DNA of 64,000 bases from JAGOTP01 sp964567995 (GTDB lineage: Bacteria; Patescibacteriota; Patescibacteriia; 2-12-FULL-60-25): positions 1 through 64,000 of the forward strand of contig CAZMOB010000005.1 in the NCBI GenBank assembly GCA_964567995.1, read 5' to 3'. Within the stretch, counting starts at the first letter, position 1; every line of letters starts with the position of its first letter. Below the pieces are notes generated by a model that saw only the letters and a list, made by a program, of their open reading frames with translations, had not been told where the DNA came from and ran no database searches. The position numbers were made by a program, and so were the translations under genes. Below, one piece after another: positions 24,801 to 34,139 of the stretch.

Positions 24801-27800
24801 GTGATCCCCAACATCGGAATGGTGAAATTTCCATCTTTCCAGACGCGATCCGTGAAGGCTGCGTCCTGCTTCGAGTCACGGCTTACAACTTCGGCCAATT
24901 CGCGACAGACATCGCTGTATTCGACACGTGGATACATGTAGATGAAGTGTTCGTCCGTCGAAGCACCACCACACGCCGTCACCCAGAACCCAGCGAGCGT
25001 CCATTGGGTTGGAATGCGTCCGAAGTCGGTTCGCGGAAGCGGAGTTGGATCAGTGCCGTTCACTTTAGACTGGAAGACGGCGCGAACCGAGAAGTACGGT
25101 TTCGTTTGATCACACTTGGCGCTAAACGGACTTATTCGAAGCGCTTCGAACGTGCGAGGAACGACAAGTCCCGTTGCACGAATCGAGCCACCATCCTCTT
25201 CATTCACTCCCGCCGACAACCCAACGAACTTTGTCTTATTGTCCCCTTCCGTGGTGCGGTAGCCTGTTTCCCAGGTCTTGAAGTAGCAGTTCTGACCACG
25301 GTAGCCCGCCGTTGTCTCAAGACAACTTCCACGCAAGACATTCGGACGTTCTGCTACCGATGCAGCATCCACTACCAATTCTTCTGAAGAGCGTGTCAGG
25401 ACACCTTTGAAATCCGCGTTAAACTTCTGTTGCCACTGGGTATCAACCCCATGAACTGCTTCGATATTTTGGTAATCGGGTGTCGAGAGACCATCCACCC
25501 AATCCTGGTTATAGCCACAGGACAGACGAGCCGTTGAGTTCGGTGTCCGAATCGGACTCAATCCAACGTAGCCAATGCTTTGATCAGAGATGGATTGAAG
25601 GATGTTGCTCTCCTGCGATTCTGGACGACCAAAATAGGCCGTTGCGAAGGCTGTTGGATTGATGCGGAAGAAGGTTTCCCAGTACTGACGAGCTCCGCGA
25701 CCCGTGTTAATCAAGCGCAACGCAGCAAGGTCTTGGTTAAATCCACCGACCTCCTGGTCATCGTCTGTCGATTCACATTCATTTGTTACGTTCGCTCCTT
25801 CAGGGTCTCCGCCATCGATACGCGAACCCGGTTCATTACCCGGCTTCAGACTAGACCCGTCGGAGGTGTAGTTATCATTGAAGGCTAACCAACTAATTCT
25901 CCCAGAGTAGACACCCTCTGCACCAGAGCTCCTATAGAAGAAATCTCTATTCAAGGACACGGTTTTTGGCTTGCGCGCATTTGACAGACAGTAGTATTGA
26001 CCAGAGTTCTGTGGAGGCAAGTAGCCCGAAGCCTGATCGTAATGATAAGGATCCTTATCCCCCTTGAGGAGGAGAGTCGGATTCCAGGTCAAACATGGGG
26101 TCATCCCCTGGGCTCGACCAATCGTGCGAGTGATATCACGCTCCAAACAGTTGCCGAAGGTACCGCGCACAAGGGTGATGGAACCTGTCGGCATACACTG
26201 GCCACCCATTTCTGGTGGTCCACATAACTGTTCGCTGTTGGCACTTTGGATAGCGTTGGTGCGTGCCCCAGAAGCAGCGCTCTCTGCGTCCGCTGGATCC
26301 GCGGTAACACCTGCGGCAGGCGTCGTTCCCCCATTGTTCCCCGCCGCGCTAAAGATCTTACTTGGAATACAGCCTTGACCATCACGTGGACCACCAACGC
26401 AGATTCCCGGTGGGCTGGCGTTCGAGAACGGGCTGTAGAACTTGCTCACCGCTGAACTTTCGTATTCAACACGCTTATAGGTACAACTACACTCTTCTCC
26501 GAATTCACAGGTCTGCGCCGAAGCGAAGCCAGCCAGACGACGAAGCGGCTTGGCCGGATTCTTGGACGTATCCCATTCGGTCGTAAAGGAAGCTGGGAAC
26601 GGAGAATCCTGCTCTGGATGAGCGCGACATTCGGCTGGTGGATAGGCTTGCGTCAAGAAGACGTTGCTCGTCGGATCAGCCAGCGAGAACTTCTCGGCCA
26701 CGTTATGGAAGTCGAGCAAATCAGAGTTGCTATGCACCGGCAGGTAACAATTGATGGATTTACCAGCCACTACCTCATTCGGCAGGTAGTACCCGATACG
26801 ACCAGAACCCATATGTTTACAGAGGGCCAACGATGGATTCGCGATCAGCAACCCATCCGACGGATCGGCGTTACTTGGAGCTCCGACAGGAGTGAATTCA
26901 CCCAATATTTTAGCCTGGTTCTTGGTCGGTCGGACCGCGTGATAGCGACTACCGGTAACACCAAGAAGTGGCGGCATCGCGACCGCAGCCGTCAAACGAT
27001 AATCCTGTGACAAACGGAACGGGGCATCCGGCACCGTCTTCGCTCCATCGACGGCTACACGAACACTTTGCAAATCCATCACCTGGAAGGCGTCTGGAAT
27101 GGCGTAGCCTGAGTAATCTTTCTGACCCAAGCCCAGCGTACGGCCCGCGTATTGCTTTGCATCCAACACCGCTCCCGCTGTCAGGATTGGCTCGGTTGAG
27201 GTCGAACGACGATCGACGTAACTTGCACAGAATTGATCCCCCGCTTGCCCAGTCGACTTATCGCACAAAGCCGGTACGCTACAGATTTCTTTATATTTAT
27301 TGGTAGATGGATCGAGGACCGTTTCTGAACTACGGCAGCCCAACCACTGGGAACATTCACGATCAACCGAGACCTTTAACAACAAGTTCGCGTCGTTGGA
27401 GCGCTCCGGAGGAACCGTGTTGCAGGTGGCTCGTGTCAGAACGGAACGCGTACTCGTCGTATCCGTCGTCACATCTCCACCGGGTCCTCCCGAGAAGAAC
27501 TGGTAGCTGATTCGTTCGGGACTATGATCCGCCGGAATACGGCAATCATCATCCGTCCGACACTGAGACGCACCTACCCAAGCTTCAGAGGTGACTACCT
27601 CATCAACTCCCCCACCACTTGTCAGTGGAACCGCCGTACGAAGAATCGTTGCACGAGTTCCCTCACACCGCCCTGGCATACGACACAGCGGATTATCTGG
27701 ATTGTTGCGACAATCAACCGGTGTCACTGGGCGGAAGGCCTGTTCTTTATATTTCTCATAGGTCGCACGAGCATTGTAATTCAAGGCACCACTGCTCATA

Positions 27801-30800
27801 TCGCGGAAGAGCACACAGCCACGGCCAAGGTCGACCGTTCCATTACAGCTCGACGTATCGAGACGATCATTCTTGATGTAGAAATACGACTTCCCAGAGC
27901 GTCGGGTCGGATCAGTCGTATCGCTCACGTCGCGTAGTTCAGTACATTCACCAGCCGCTTGCTCACACAATCCAACGTAGCTCTTGTAGGCCGTATCCCC
28001 TGAACGAGCGAGTCCGTAGGTGGCACCCCCTTCCAAAATATTCGGATAACACGGAGTCTCAGCCGAACCCTTCACATACCAGCCACCAAGACGCGTAACT
28101 GCTGGCCCAGCCCCACCCGAGAACGTTTCGCCCTCGCGGTATTCACACACGCTCGTGCCTGGATCACGGAAATATTCCTTGACCGACCCGTAAGAATACT
28201 CGGCACAGAAGGCTTCTGATGGCTTACACAGCGCCGTCTTGTAGCGCAAAATATCATCTTTGAAGTAGACCGTTTCGTACGGCTTTTCGACATCGAGCGT
28301 CTGACGGTCTGGCGACAACTTTGGCTTCCCGAACGCGCGACAGCTCATGTTCTGCGCGTTACACCGTTTGCTTGGATCATCGATCAGATACAGATAGCGA
28401 TCAGCTGGCAAATCGATCACCGATGGCACGTAGCGAGTCGGATCAATCGGGTTCGGTTGCACGATACGCTGACCGTACGTTTCATCCGTATTCCGTGTAT
28501 CAACGAAGGCCGTACAGCCAATCGCCGTTTCGCGACAGAGACGCGTAAAGCGACGGGCGTTGACACTCTGGTTTTGACGATTGGTATAGCTCTTACAATT
28601 CAACATGGCTTGTGGTTCATCCGCTCCATCCAAGCCTTGATCACACTGATTGGGCGTATTCCACGTATTATTACGGACGTAGACGACATCCTGCACACGC
28701 ACAACCGAAACCTCATCGAAGTAGAAGCCGAAACCCGCACCACGCACGAGTGGACCCGTGAAGGTGAGGAGAGTGGAGGAGGTGTTCGGCGCTCCTTCAA
28801 ACAAACCAATCGTGAAGCGTTGCCATTCAGGTGTCAGACGAACCGAACCGATCACCTGCTCGCCGCCTCCGTCTTCACGTGAGGTACGAACAACCAACGT
28901 CGTGGATGTAGCCGGAACTTTTGCCCAGAAGGTCGCACGATACAGTGAGGTTTCTGCCGATTCGAAGGTCCCACGTGTGCGCGCAATTCCAAGCGGACTC
29001 GTAACACTCCCCGGATCACCGACACGAAGCGAAACATCACCAACCAAGAGTGCTTCCGTCGACGTCGTCACCCCTGCCTCATCAAAACCAACCAGGTTAT
29101 CTCGGAAGGTCTGGCTCAATACCACTTTTGTATCACCCGAATTCGCACCGGTGAACATGCGACAACTCGAGGCCTGGACATTACACGAGCGGCTTTCTGG
29201 CAAATACGCACCGTAGGTACATTCGGCTCGATCGTTGAAGCGACCGCCGGTACGCTCACAATCCGCGCGACTACTGCGTCCCAAGCGCAAATTCACACAC
29301 TGACTACTGGAAAGCACCGTCTGCGAGAAGTAGCGATAGAAGATGCGACCCAAAGCATCGTAGAACTGGCGGCAATCTGGATCCGCTCCGGTTCTCCAGC
29401 TTGCTTCATTACACGTATCCGGCTCTTTGAAACTAATCTGGTCGGCCTGAATCTTGGTCAAAATACGTGGACCCAAGTCGAACGGACCTGTGTCTTTTTT
29501 GAGACTCCACGTACGCAATTGGTAGCCAACCGTATCAGCTCCTTCCCAGGTGAAGTACGTTTCCGAATCAGCGCCGGGCTTTTCACAGGCGCGAAGGTAG
29601 CTATAGGCCGCTGAACCACCATCGGTTCGACCTGTATCATCGACAGTCGTGAAGGTCTCACACCCAACATCTTGTTGCGTACACTGACCCGCCGTCCGAG
29701 GAATGAAATAGGTCGAGGTCGCCTCTTCTGGGTCACTGAAGCGTGGATCGACGTCTCTGACCAAGTCGAACGACGAGGCGGATTTGCGGTACTCGGAATA
29801 GCCGATACAGGCCGCCGGACAGAGATCATTCTCCGACAAAATAGCTGGCACCTCTTGTCCACCTTCTTGATCGCGATAGCCTTGGCAACCCGCATCCAGC
29901 TGATTACAGCTCTGGGCAAACGCCGTACACAGACTAGAACGTGTCGGATCGTTGGCCGGTTTTGTACACTGCAACTCTTCCGGTGCCACCTTCATGAAGA
30001 CTGCTTGCAAACCGGAGGTAAAGGTCTCAAGGAAGGTTGTGGCAAAGTCTCCTTCTTCAAACTGAACACCATCCAAGAAGACATTATTCCCCGTAAAGAA
30101 GAAGTGCATCCAAGTCGAACTGGCGGGCAACGTGACCGAGTACTCGAAACGCTGCCACTCTTGTGATAGCTGTGGCGACAGAGACACCTGATAGGCCGGA
30201 CCGATGGTCGTTCCAAGACCAGGCGATTTATACGTTCGACCAAGGATCACATCCGTCATCCCCTCGGAGCGTTTGTCCGACGTCGACGGATAGAGACGAG
30301 CCGATAACGTCGCTGTTCCGCCAGAAGAACGGGCATAGAACGAGAAGGAATAGGTACGACCACCAACCACCTGCACTGACTGCACAAGACTCGAAGCTGG
30401 ACTATACGATAATCTAGCCGCTTTTTGACCGAGATACGGCGTTCCGTCCGCTTGAGCAAGCGTTAACCGAGGTTCCGTATCGAAGCGCTCTGGAGGGAAA
30501 GTGACCTGAGTCGTTTTCCGCCACGCCAAGGCATCTGTTGAGATCGTTGGATCTTCCGATTCAAATGAGCCATTGATAAGCAGGTTCAACGCACCCTTAC
30601 CAGGCGTAAAGGCGTACAAACGGGTACAGCCCTCATCCCCCGCAGGACAGGCTTCAAAGCCTTTGTTCGTCGCCGGCTGACTTGGAGTCGCTGCTTTAAA
30701 GTAGAGTCGTTGTCCCGTTGACGTATTCGCCGCCCATTCGTTCACATCAGAGGTGCTCGTTGCTCGACTGCTCGCATACCAGAGACAGCCAGCATTTGAA

Positions 30801-32665
30801 GCGTCACACGCGGCACGATCAATCGTGTTCCGCAGATAACCTACCTCTTTATTCGCAGAATCGGTATAAATACGACAGCTCGCCGCATAGGCTGGACAAA
30901 CATCCGCCTGGAAGCGATAGACCGAACGTTCAGCCATACAATACCCAAAGCCACCGGTACATTCGCCCTTATCATTGCGCGCCAGACAGGTCTGAATGTC
31001 CTGACATTCCTCTTTGCGGATCGGCAACTTGCTCGACACTAGCGTATCCGTATAACCCGTGAGCGTACATTGTTGTGGGAAAGAGGTGATGACCCAATTC
31101 GGATCAATCAAATGACACCATGGATGTGCCTCATCAATCTGACCCTGCGCATTACAGTCCGAAAAACTCTTCGCCACTTCCTGGAGCGTAATACAACCAT
31201 CAGCCGTATCACAGCGTCGCTTGTTCGCTTCGCTATTAGCCGCGAGCTCAAACCCAATCGGCAGAATACGCATGAGACGCATCTTTTGAAGGTTGCCGGC
31301 ACAGTAGGCTTGGGTATAACACTGCTCATCCTGGTTTTCACGTGTGCGCGTCTCCGGAATTAAGCGCCAATCCTCGTGCAAAAAGCCACGCTCCAACGCC
31401 TCACGCACCGTCACACCGCCCTCGCTCGTCTTCGAGCGAATTGCTTGAACCAACGATTGATCGAGAACGCAGTTCCAAGCTCCACGTTGCGCTGGCAAAC
31501 ACGTCTGCATCTGCGAGACAACATCATAATCAGCCACCTGCTGCGGTGGTGGATTTCTCAAATCAATATTGGCATTTCTCGCATCCGTCTTCCCGTAGAT
31601 GGCGACCGAGTCCGGCCCAGAGAGATCTAAGGATCCGGAAGGAGTAAAAGAACCACCCAATCCCTTTTCAAAAATACGTTGCAAGAACTTCGAGGCCAGC
31701 GTGTTCAAGAAAATCGAACCGGTATACAGAGCCAATTGAACGGGCCCCGCATCCCACGCATTCGAGAGAATCGAGCCAACCAAAGCGGTCTGATCTGCCC
31801 CTGGCTTACGCACAACCTGTTCATTAGTCGCTTCTTGAACCACGGAGGCTGGTGTTCGTACATTCCCGGAAATCAAGCCCTCAACTGGACGGAACCCATT
31901 CCCCTCCTGACGCTGAGCGGCTGCGTCCGTCACCTGGCGCTGAACATCTGTCAAAAAGCGGTTGTAGACGTTGGTAATCGTTCCCAATTGACTGATGCCC
32001 GGATCAAAACTCTGCTCCAAATTACGCAGCACCTCTCCATCGCTCATCGTGCGATAGAGCGTGTCGTAGTTATCCAACACCGCTTGGAATTCACAGCGTG
32101 GTCGCGGACGATTGTAGCGATTCAACCCCAAATTCCCCGCACTCGGGGGCGTTGGGAAGAGCTGACTCCCCAGATCTCCCAAAGACACCTGCAAACGCAA
32201 GAGCGTACTCGGATCACGCGGCTGACAGAGGTTGAACCCGACTCCTCGGAAGAAACTGGAGTCGCTCAAGCTCGCCATGAATTCACCCGCCGCGTCACTT
32301 CCGACATTCGTCAGATATTCTCCAACCTTGCCATCAAAGAACAATTTTCCTTGCCCCTTGCCACCCGTCGCAATGTATTCCGCCGCATCATACGCCATCT
32401 GCCCCAAGAATAATTGAAGCGCATTCGTGAGCGCAATCACTCCGGCGCGGGTCAACTCCGTATAAATGTTCTTATACGTCTGGTTGGCCGCCTCCGGCAG
32501 GTTGCCTGCAATCGTCACCACCAAAGGCGATGTCCCCACAACTGGGACCGGCATCTCCTTCGTCATAGCCAAGGCTGGCTGGAGAGGCCCTAAAGACAGC
32601 GCTAGCCCCGTCACGAGGGTGACGAGGCCAAACGCGGCGCGACGGAAAGGACGCATGGATGCCAT
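21803..32665 (-). CDS. Giant secreted cysteine-rich surface protein (3620 aa)
   Basis: This gene fills 17% of the window. The N-terminus, MRPFRRAAFGLVTLVTGLAL to about residue 33, is a signal peptide. A helix-rich region follows to about residue 400. From about 585 to 1590 a motif C-x6-C-x2-[YFL] recurs at least ten times (for example CDASNAGCLWY, CTQQDVGCETF, CRETAIGCTAF), each starting a short strand-rich module. Two jelly-roll, carbohydrate-binding-like domains are embedded: about 690-880 (NLLINGSFESED to FLDGVQFEEG) and 1185-1325 (to YFDEVSVVRV). Later parts contain short C-x4/5-C knots (CTTDNNC, CSTDEHC) and a PKD-like strand (IDWGDGQK) near 3320. No C-terminal anchor is seen. It is cotranscribed with a small membrane protein 6 bases upstream and is probably an extracellular adhesin or envelope protein. 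The start context is CGTCCTATG. Confidence 0.9.
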   Translation of the reverse strand: MASMRPFRRAAFGLVTLVTGLALSLGPLQPALAMTKEMPVPVVGTSPLVVTIAGNLPEAANQTYKNIYTELTRAGVIALTNALQLFLGQMAYDAAEYIATGGKGQGKLFFDGKVGEYLTNVGSDAAGEFMASLSDSSFFRGVGFNLCQPRDPSTLLRLQVSLGDLGSQLFPTPPSAGNLGLNRYNRPRPRCEFQAVLDNYDTLYRTMSDGEVLRNLEQSFDPGISQLGTITNVYNRFLTDVQRQVTDAAAQRQEGNGFRPVEGLISGNVRTPASVVQEATNEQVVRKPGADQTALVGSILSNAWDAGPVQLALYTGSIFLNTLASKFLQRIFEKGLGGSFTPSGSLDLSGPDSVAIYGKTDARNANIDLRNPPPQQVADYDVVSQMQTCLPAQRGAWNCVLDQSLVQAIRSKTSEGGVTVREALERGFLHEDWRLIPETRTRENQDEQCYTQAYCAGNLQKMRLMRILPIGFELAANSEANKRRCDTADGCITLQEVAKSFSDCNAQGQIDEAHPWCHLIDPNWVITSFPQQCTLTGYTDTLVSSKLPIRKEECQDIQTCLARNDKGECTGGFGYCMAERSVYRFQADVCPAYAASCRIYTDSANKEVGYLRNTIDRAACDASNAGCLWYASSRATSTSDVNEWAANTSTGQRLYFKAATPSQPATNKGFEACPAGDEGCTRLYAFTPGKGALNLLINGSFESEDPTISTDALAWRKTTQVTFPPERFDTEPRLTLAQADGTPYLGQKAARLSYSPASSLVQSVQVVGGRTYSFSFYARSSGGTATLSARLYPSTSDKRSEGMTDVILGRTYKSPGLGTTIGPAYQVSLSPQLSQEWQRFEYSVTLPASSTWMHFFFTGNNVFLDGVQFEEGDFATTFLETFTSGLQAVFMKVAPEELQCTKPANDPTRSSLCTAFAQSCNQLDAGCQGYRDQEGGQEVPAILSENDLCPAACIGYSEYRKSASSFDLVRDVDPRFSDPEEATSTYFIPRTAGQCTQQDVGCETFTTVDDTGRTDGGSAAYSYLRACEKPGADSETYFTWEGADTVGYQLRTWSLKKDTGPFDLGPRILTKIQADQISFKEPDTCNEASWRTGADPDCRQFYDALGRIFYRYFSQTVLSSSQCVNLRLGRSSRADCERTGGRFNDRAECTYGAYLPESRSCNVQASSCRMFTGANSGDTKVVLSQTFRDNLVGFDEAGVTTSTEALLVGDVSLRVGDPGSVTSPLGIARTRGTFESAETSLYRATFWAKVPATSTTLVVRTSREDGGGEQVIGSVRLTPEWQRFTIGLFEGAPNTSSTLLTFTGPLVRGAGFGFYFDEVSVVRVQDVVYVRNNTWNTPNQCDQGLDGADEPQAMLNCKSYTNRQNQSVNARRFTRLCRETAIGCTAFVDTRNTDETYGQRIVQPNPIDPTRYVPSVIDLPADRYLYLIDDPSKRCNAQNMSCRAFGKPKLSPDRQTLDVEKPYETVYFKDDILRYKTALCKPSEAFCAEYSYGSVKEYFRDPGTSVCEYREGETFSGGAGPAVTRLGGWYVKGSAETPCYPNILEGGATYGLARSGDTAYKSYVGLCEQAAGECTELRDVSDTTDPTRRSGKSYFYIKNDRLDTSSCNGTVDLGRGCVLFRDMSSGALNYNARATYEKYKEQAFRPVTPVDCRNNPDNPLCRMPGRCEGTRATILRTAVPLTSGGGVDEVVTSEAWVGASQCRTDDDCRIPADHSPERISYQFFSGGPGGDVTTDTTSTRSVLTRATCNTVPPERSNDANLLLKVSVDRECSQWLGCRSSETVLDPSTNKYKEICSVPALCDKSTGQAGDQFCASYVDRRSTSTEPILTAGAVLDAKQYAGRTLGLGQKDYSGYAIPDAFQVMDLQSVRVAVDGAKTVPDAPFRLSQDYRLTAAVAMPPLLGVTGSRYHAVRPTKNQAKILGEFTPVGAPSNADPSDGLLIANPSLALCKHMGSGRIGYYLPNEVVAGKSINCYLPVHSNSDLLDFHNVAEKFSLADPTSNVFLTQAYPPAECRAHPEQDSPFPASFTTEWDTSKNPAKPLRRLAGFASAQTCEFGEECSCTYKRVEYESSAVSKFYSPFSNASPPGICVGGPRDGQGCIPSKIFSAAGNNGGTTPAAGVTADPADAESAASGARTNAIQSANSEQLCGPPEMGGQCMPTGSITLVRGTFGNCLERDITRTIGRAQGMTPCLTWNPTLLLKGDKDPYHYDQASGYLPPQNSGQYYCLSNARKPKTVSLNRDFFYRSSGAEGVYSGRISWLAFNDNYTSDGSSLKPGNEPGSRIDGGDPEGANVTNECESTDDDQEVGGFNQDLAALRLINTGRGARQYWETFFRINPTAFATAYFGRPESQESNILQSISDQSIGYVGLSPIRTPNSTARLSCGYNQDWVDGLSTPDYQNIEAVHGVDTQWQQKFNADFKGVLTRSSEELVVDAASVAERPNVLRGSCLETTAGYRGQNCYFKTWETGYRTTEGDNKTKFVGLSAGVNEEDGGSIRATGLVVPRTFEALRISPFSAKCDQTKPYFSVRAVFQSKVNGTDPTPLPRTDFGRIPTQWTLAGFWVTACGGASTDEHFIYMYPRVEYSDVCRELAEVVSRDSKQDAAFTDRVWKDGNFTIPMLGITYNARYSPFSSALNTRTPGTDPLFQTGQEVVGYSPLNPPTFLASGYRTYYSSDAAPKDKWAYLTNIFARVYNIYRYHERRVDNGETACLAGPNKGLRCTVGADGVTSAECSSNGRCDTSRLATSGAGEFTSERCNALSGINAGLTCLSGELREACHLAPMQVTGGGVDLRSLPCLTQPGWRKEGELWINGTAPGVAQSAAATAGAFRCPGTPASARRNMAGNAWGGLAWSAGLQGNLCSTPTDQGETVEASVECPERIVNGLEIAPASGAAITAQGDRRMQVSCVPRTPGAPITRATPGRCRVVVPRYTIAVPGKPPFEMREFTTNPDSEGYAYGECTTTEDCSFTTDNYYLSNAPTMFDARMFASSRSLRMSSVVDTRGGAFEAGGCGLWPDTVCRGLARGQNWITNTGNPRLENASAVYEAPSYTTAGRGIHLGTDYRQIDYVFRYPGAIAEPAYSQSVLIGACIRADNPRSGAVTSRGLCTGGNRDGQVCGADTDCATIDSATDGPLSRCAPVSARARDTDPWVPAAECRISDTTLQQAGSPGVNLNNDNNLCTHEQGYVPRIDLCPNPSDQYCGLIAYNVRQSDGSVRAASDPTSAVRLPTDVTLGLHKLPYLLNEPGADTAADTYSATYLPRPPVLAAPDIQSCATPGKCGIQGLNKVSLNGSSEGLISVAGSQGKSTLRFYAWAAHNQMPLRSLTIDWGDGQKQVIADGKIKNHKPYCAVRKECVTTSRQSTMPFERLESTGLTCTTDNNCPAGGGSCKSIGTCRDKTNVMCSTDEHCRSSAGDKDVCQIRTMFGNSPEACEENYFEFTHLYTCGGPTTLPLCRTSAYGREAVTRPVASEQGGAVGQNTSRCERDPDRVCNPADAATCAPGDRCVANLAPAGGCWDDQVQTCRFTPKVMVVDNWGWCTGECRATPDSAGGPADSRAGVAPIALHPYGGCYSATPPGSTDPIRTNIPSLLPFKNECSSSYPDAINTAFRPWVVYSGSINLRSSR

Positions 32666-32671
32666 AGGACG

Positions 32672-33379
32672 CTAGGGGGTGGATTGAGGAGAGGAAGTTG
32701 AAGCAGGAGAACGAGCAGCTTGAATGCGCAAGGCTTCTTGATAGGACAGCACGTACGCCTGCATGAGCGCATCGTCCGGCAGGCTGGCTAGCTGATCCGG
32801 CGGGAGCAGTTGACGGGACCGAATGTATTCGCGCGTTTCAGCCGCCGTCATACTGCCCGGTGGTTTCGGATTCGAGAGGAATTCGTCGACACCCCCTTTG
32901 GCCGCCTGAGCCGCAATCTGCGCCGCCGTCAGATCGGCGCCGGCCGTCGCAACAAACGTAGAGGTTGACGCCTGAGGAAGCGCGGACTGCGCATCCAGAC
33001 AATTTTTTCCTTGCGGACAGTTCGGATCCTGATTGCTGGCGATTTCTTCGGCATCCGAAGCTCCATCAGAATCGCTATCGGCCAGATACGAAGACGTCCG
33101 ATAGACGTATTGCTCATCGTAATCAGAAATTCCATCACGGTCCGTATCCTTCAATCGCAATTCACGAATCTGTTTCTCTTCATCCTGATAGGTCTGTGTA
33201 CGAATTTGAATCGCTCGCGCCAAATTTTGGCGTGACACTAAAAACGGTTTTCGTACCTGCGAACGCAACTGTGAGACACCTCCGAACAACAAAAAAACAC
33301 AGCAGACACTGAGCAAGGTGAACGCGAGCTTCTGTTCCCGATTCAGTGTGGACCAACGATCACGCAAAAGGTTCGCCAT
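32672..33379 (-). CDS. Membrane-anchored protein with calcium-binding-type repeats
   Basis: The ATG at 33379 (MANLLRDRWSTLNREQ) gives 235 residues; the longer ORF would start at a TTG. One transmembrane helix lies near residues 20-40 (LAFTLLSVCCVFLLFGG). Outside it are two thrombospondin type 3-like loops (DTDRDGISDYDE, DSDSDGASDAEE) and an Ala/Gln/Pro-rich C-terminal half. The same repeat type occurs in the L,D-transpeptidase of this window. It sits directly upstream of the giant secreted protein in the same operon, so a role in anchoring or exporting it is plausible but unproven. Confidence 0.8.
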   Translation of the reverse strand: MANLLRDRWSTLNREQKLAFTLLSVCCVFLLFGGVSQLRSQVRKPFLVSRQNLARAIQIRTQTYQDEEKQIRELRLKDTDRDGISDYDEQYVYRTSSYLADSDSDGASDAEEIASNQDPNCPQGKNCLDAQSALPQASTSTFVATAGADLTAAQIAAQAAKGGVDEFLSNPKPPGSMTAAETREYIRSRQLLPPDQLASLPDDALMQAYVLSYQEALRIQAARSPASTSSPQSTP

Positions 33380-33401
33380 AACAGGGTACAAGGTCGGAAA
33401 C

Positions 33402-33407
33402 AGTATA
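33402..33407 (-). promoter_or_regulatory. -10 box for the giant-protein operon
   Basis: TATACT on the minus strand lies 22 bases before the ATG at 33379, giving a leader of about 16 bases without an SD. No good -35 is visible. Confidence 0.45.
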
Positions 33408-33466
33408 CCAGATTCACATCAGACAAGAAACGAGCGTCCGTGTGGATGGACCCTCCATCGTCATGG

Positions 33467-33472
33467 TATAAT
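33467..33472 (+). promoter_or_regulatory. Extended -10 box of hsp20, leaderless
   Basis: TGG-TATAAT ends 8 bases before the ATG at 33481, so transcription should begin at or next to the start codon. It is divergent from the giant-protein operon promoter. Confidence 0.6.
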
Positions 33473-33480
33473 TTTCTCGT

Positions 33481-33894
33481 ATGGCGCTCGCCTCTTTCTT
33501 TTCCGCTCCGCAAGATCCCGTGGTCGATCAATGGCAAGCCTTGAGCGAACAAGAAGGCGAACTTGGCGTAGATATTTTTCGGCAGGGGGACATTCTCCTT
33601 ATTCGTTCAACCTTGGCCGGAGTCGAACCAGAAGATCTCGATGTCTCGATCGATGGAGACCTCCTCACCATTCGAGGGACACGCACGATGGGCCACGACG
33701 TCCACGATCAAGATTGGTTCCACCAAGAGTGTTATTGGGGCCCGTTCAGCCGCTCGATCGTTTTGCCGCTCGACGTCTATCCGGAACGAGCAGAAGCGAG
33801 CCTTCATTTGGGGGTTCTCACCCTTCGTCTTCCGATTCGGATGACCCATCGCCGCCTTGAGATTCGCCCCATGGATCAAATGATCGCTTCGTAG
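33481..33894 (+). CDS. Small heat shock protein (Hsp20/alpha-crystallin)
   Basis: This holdase chaperone (137 residues) has the alpha-crystallin domain at about residues 30-125. Clear features are LAGVEPEDLDVSIDGDLLTIRGTR and the final strand ASLHLGVLTLRLPI, with the characteristic GVLTLRLP motif. The C-terminal I-x-I-type tail is only partly kept. The gene has a TATAAT box so close to ATG that the mRNA should be leaderless. A 74-aa ORF and a VanW gene follow on the same strand. Confidence 0.92.
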   Translation: MALASFFSAPQDPVVDQWQALSEQEGELGVDIFRQGDILLIRSTLAGVEPEDLDVSIDGDLLTIRGTRTMGHDVHDQDWFHQECYWGPFSRSIVLPLDVYPERAEASLHLGVLTLRLPIRMTHRRLEIRPMDQMIAS

Positions 33895-33914
33895 TAGGCT
33901 CGAGCGATCGTATT

Positions 33915-34139
33915 ATGAAACAATTGCTCACCTGCTCCGTTCTAAAGGTCGAAGAACAAACCGTCCAAGTCCGCACGCCCGACGGCCAAACCCTGACCCT
34001 CCCCCTCTCATCCATTCACGGAACGCCTCTCGCAGAGGGCCAGATCCGACTGATGGGAGTCGTTGCTGAAGGCGGCCGTGTAGATGACAGTCTCTTCGCC
34101 AAAACTATTTTGAATGAGCTTCTCTCCCCCCGATCATGA
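33915..34139 (+). CDS. Small protein of unknown function
   Basis: This 74-residue ORF begins MKQLLTCSVLKVEEQTVQVR and is predicted to be mostly strands (VQVRTPDGQTLTLPLSS), perhaps a small beta-barrel; I do not recognise it. It lies 20 bases after hsp20, and its TGA stop overlaps the VanW start in ATGA, which supports a real, translationally coupled gene. Confidence 0.6.
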   Translation: MKQLLTCSVLKVEEQTVQVRTPDGQTLTLPLSSIHGTPLAEGQIRLMGVVAEGGRVDDSLFAKTILNELLSPRS

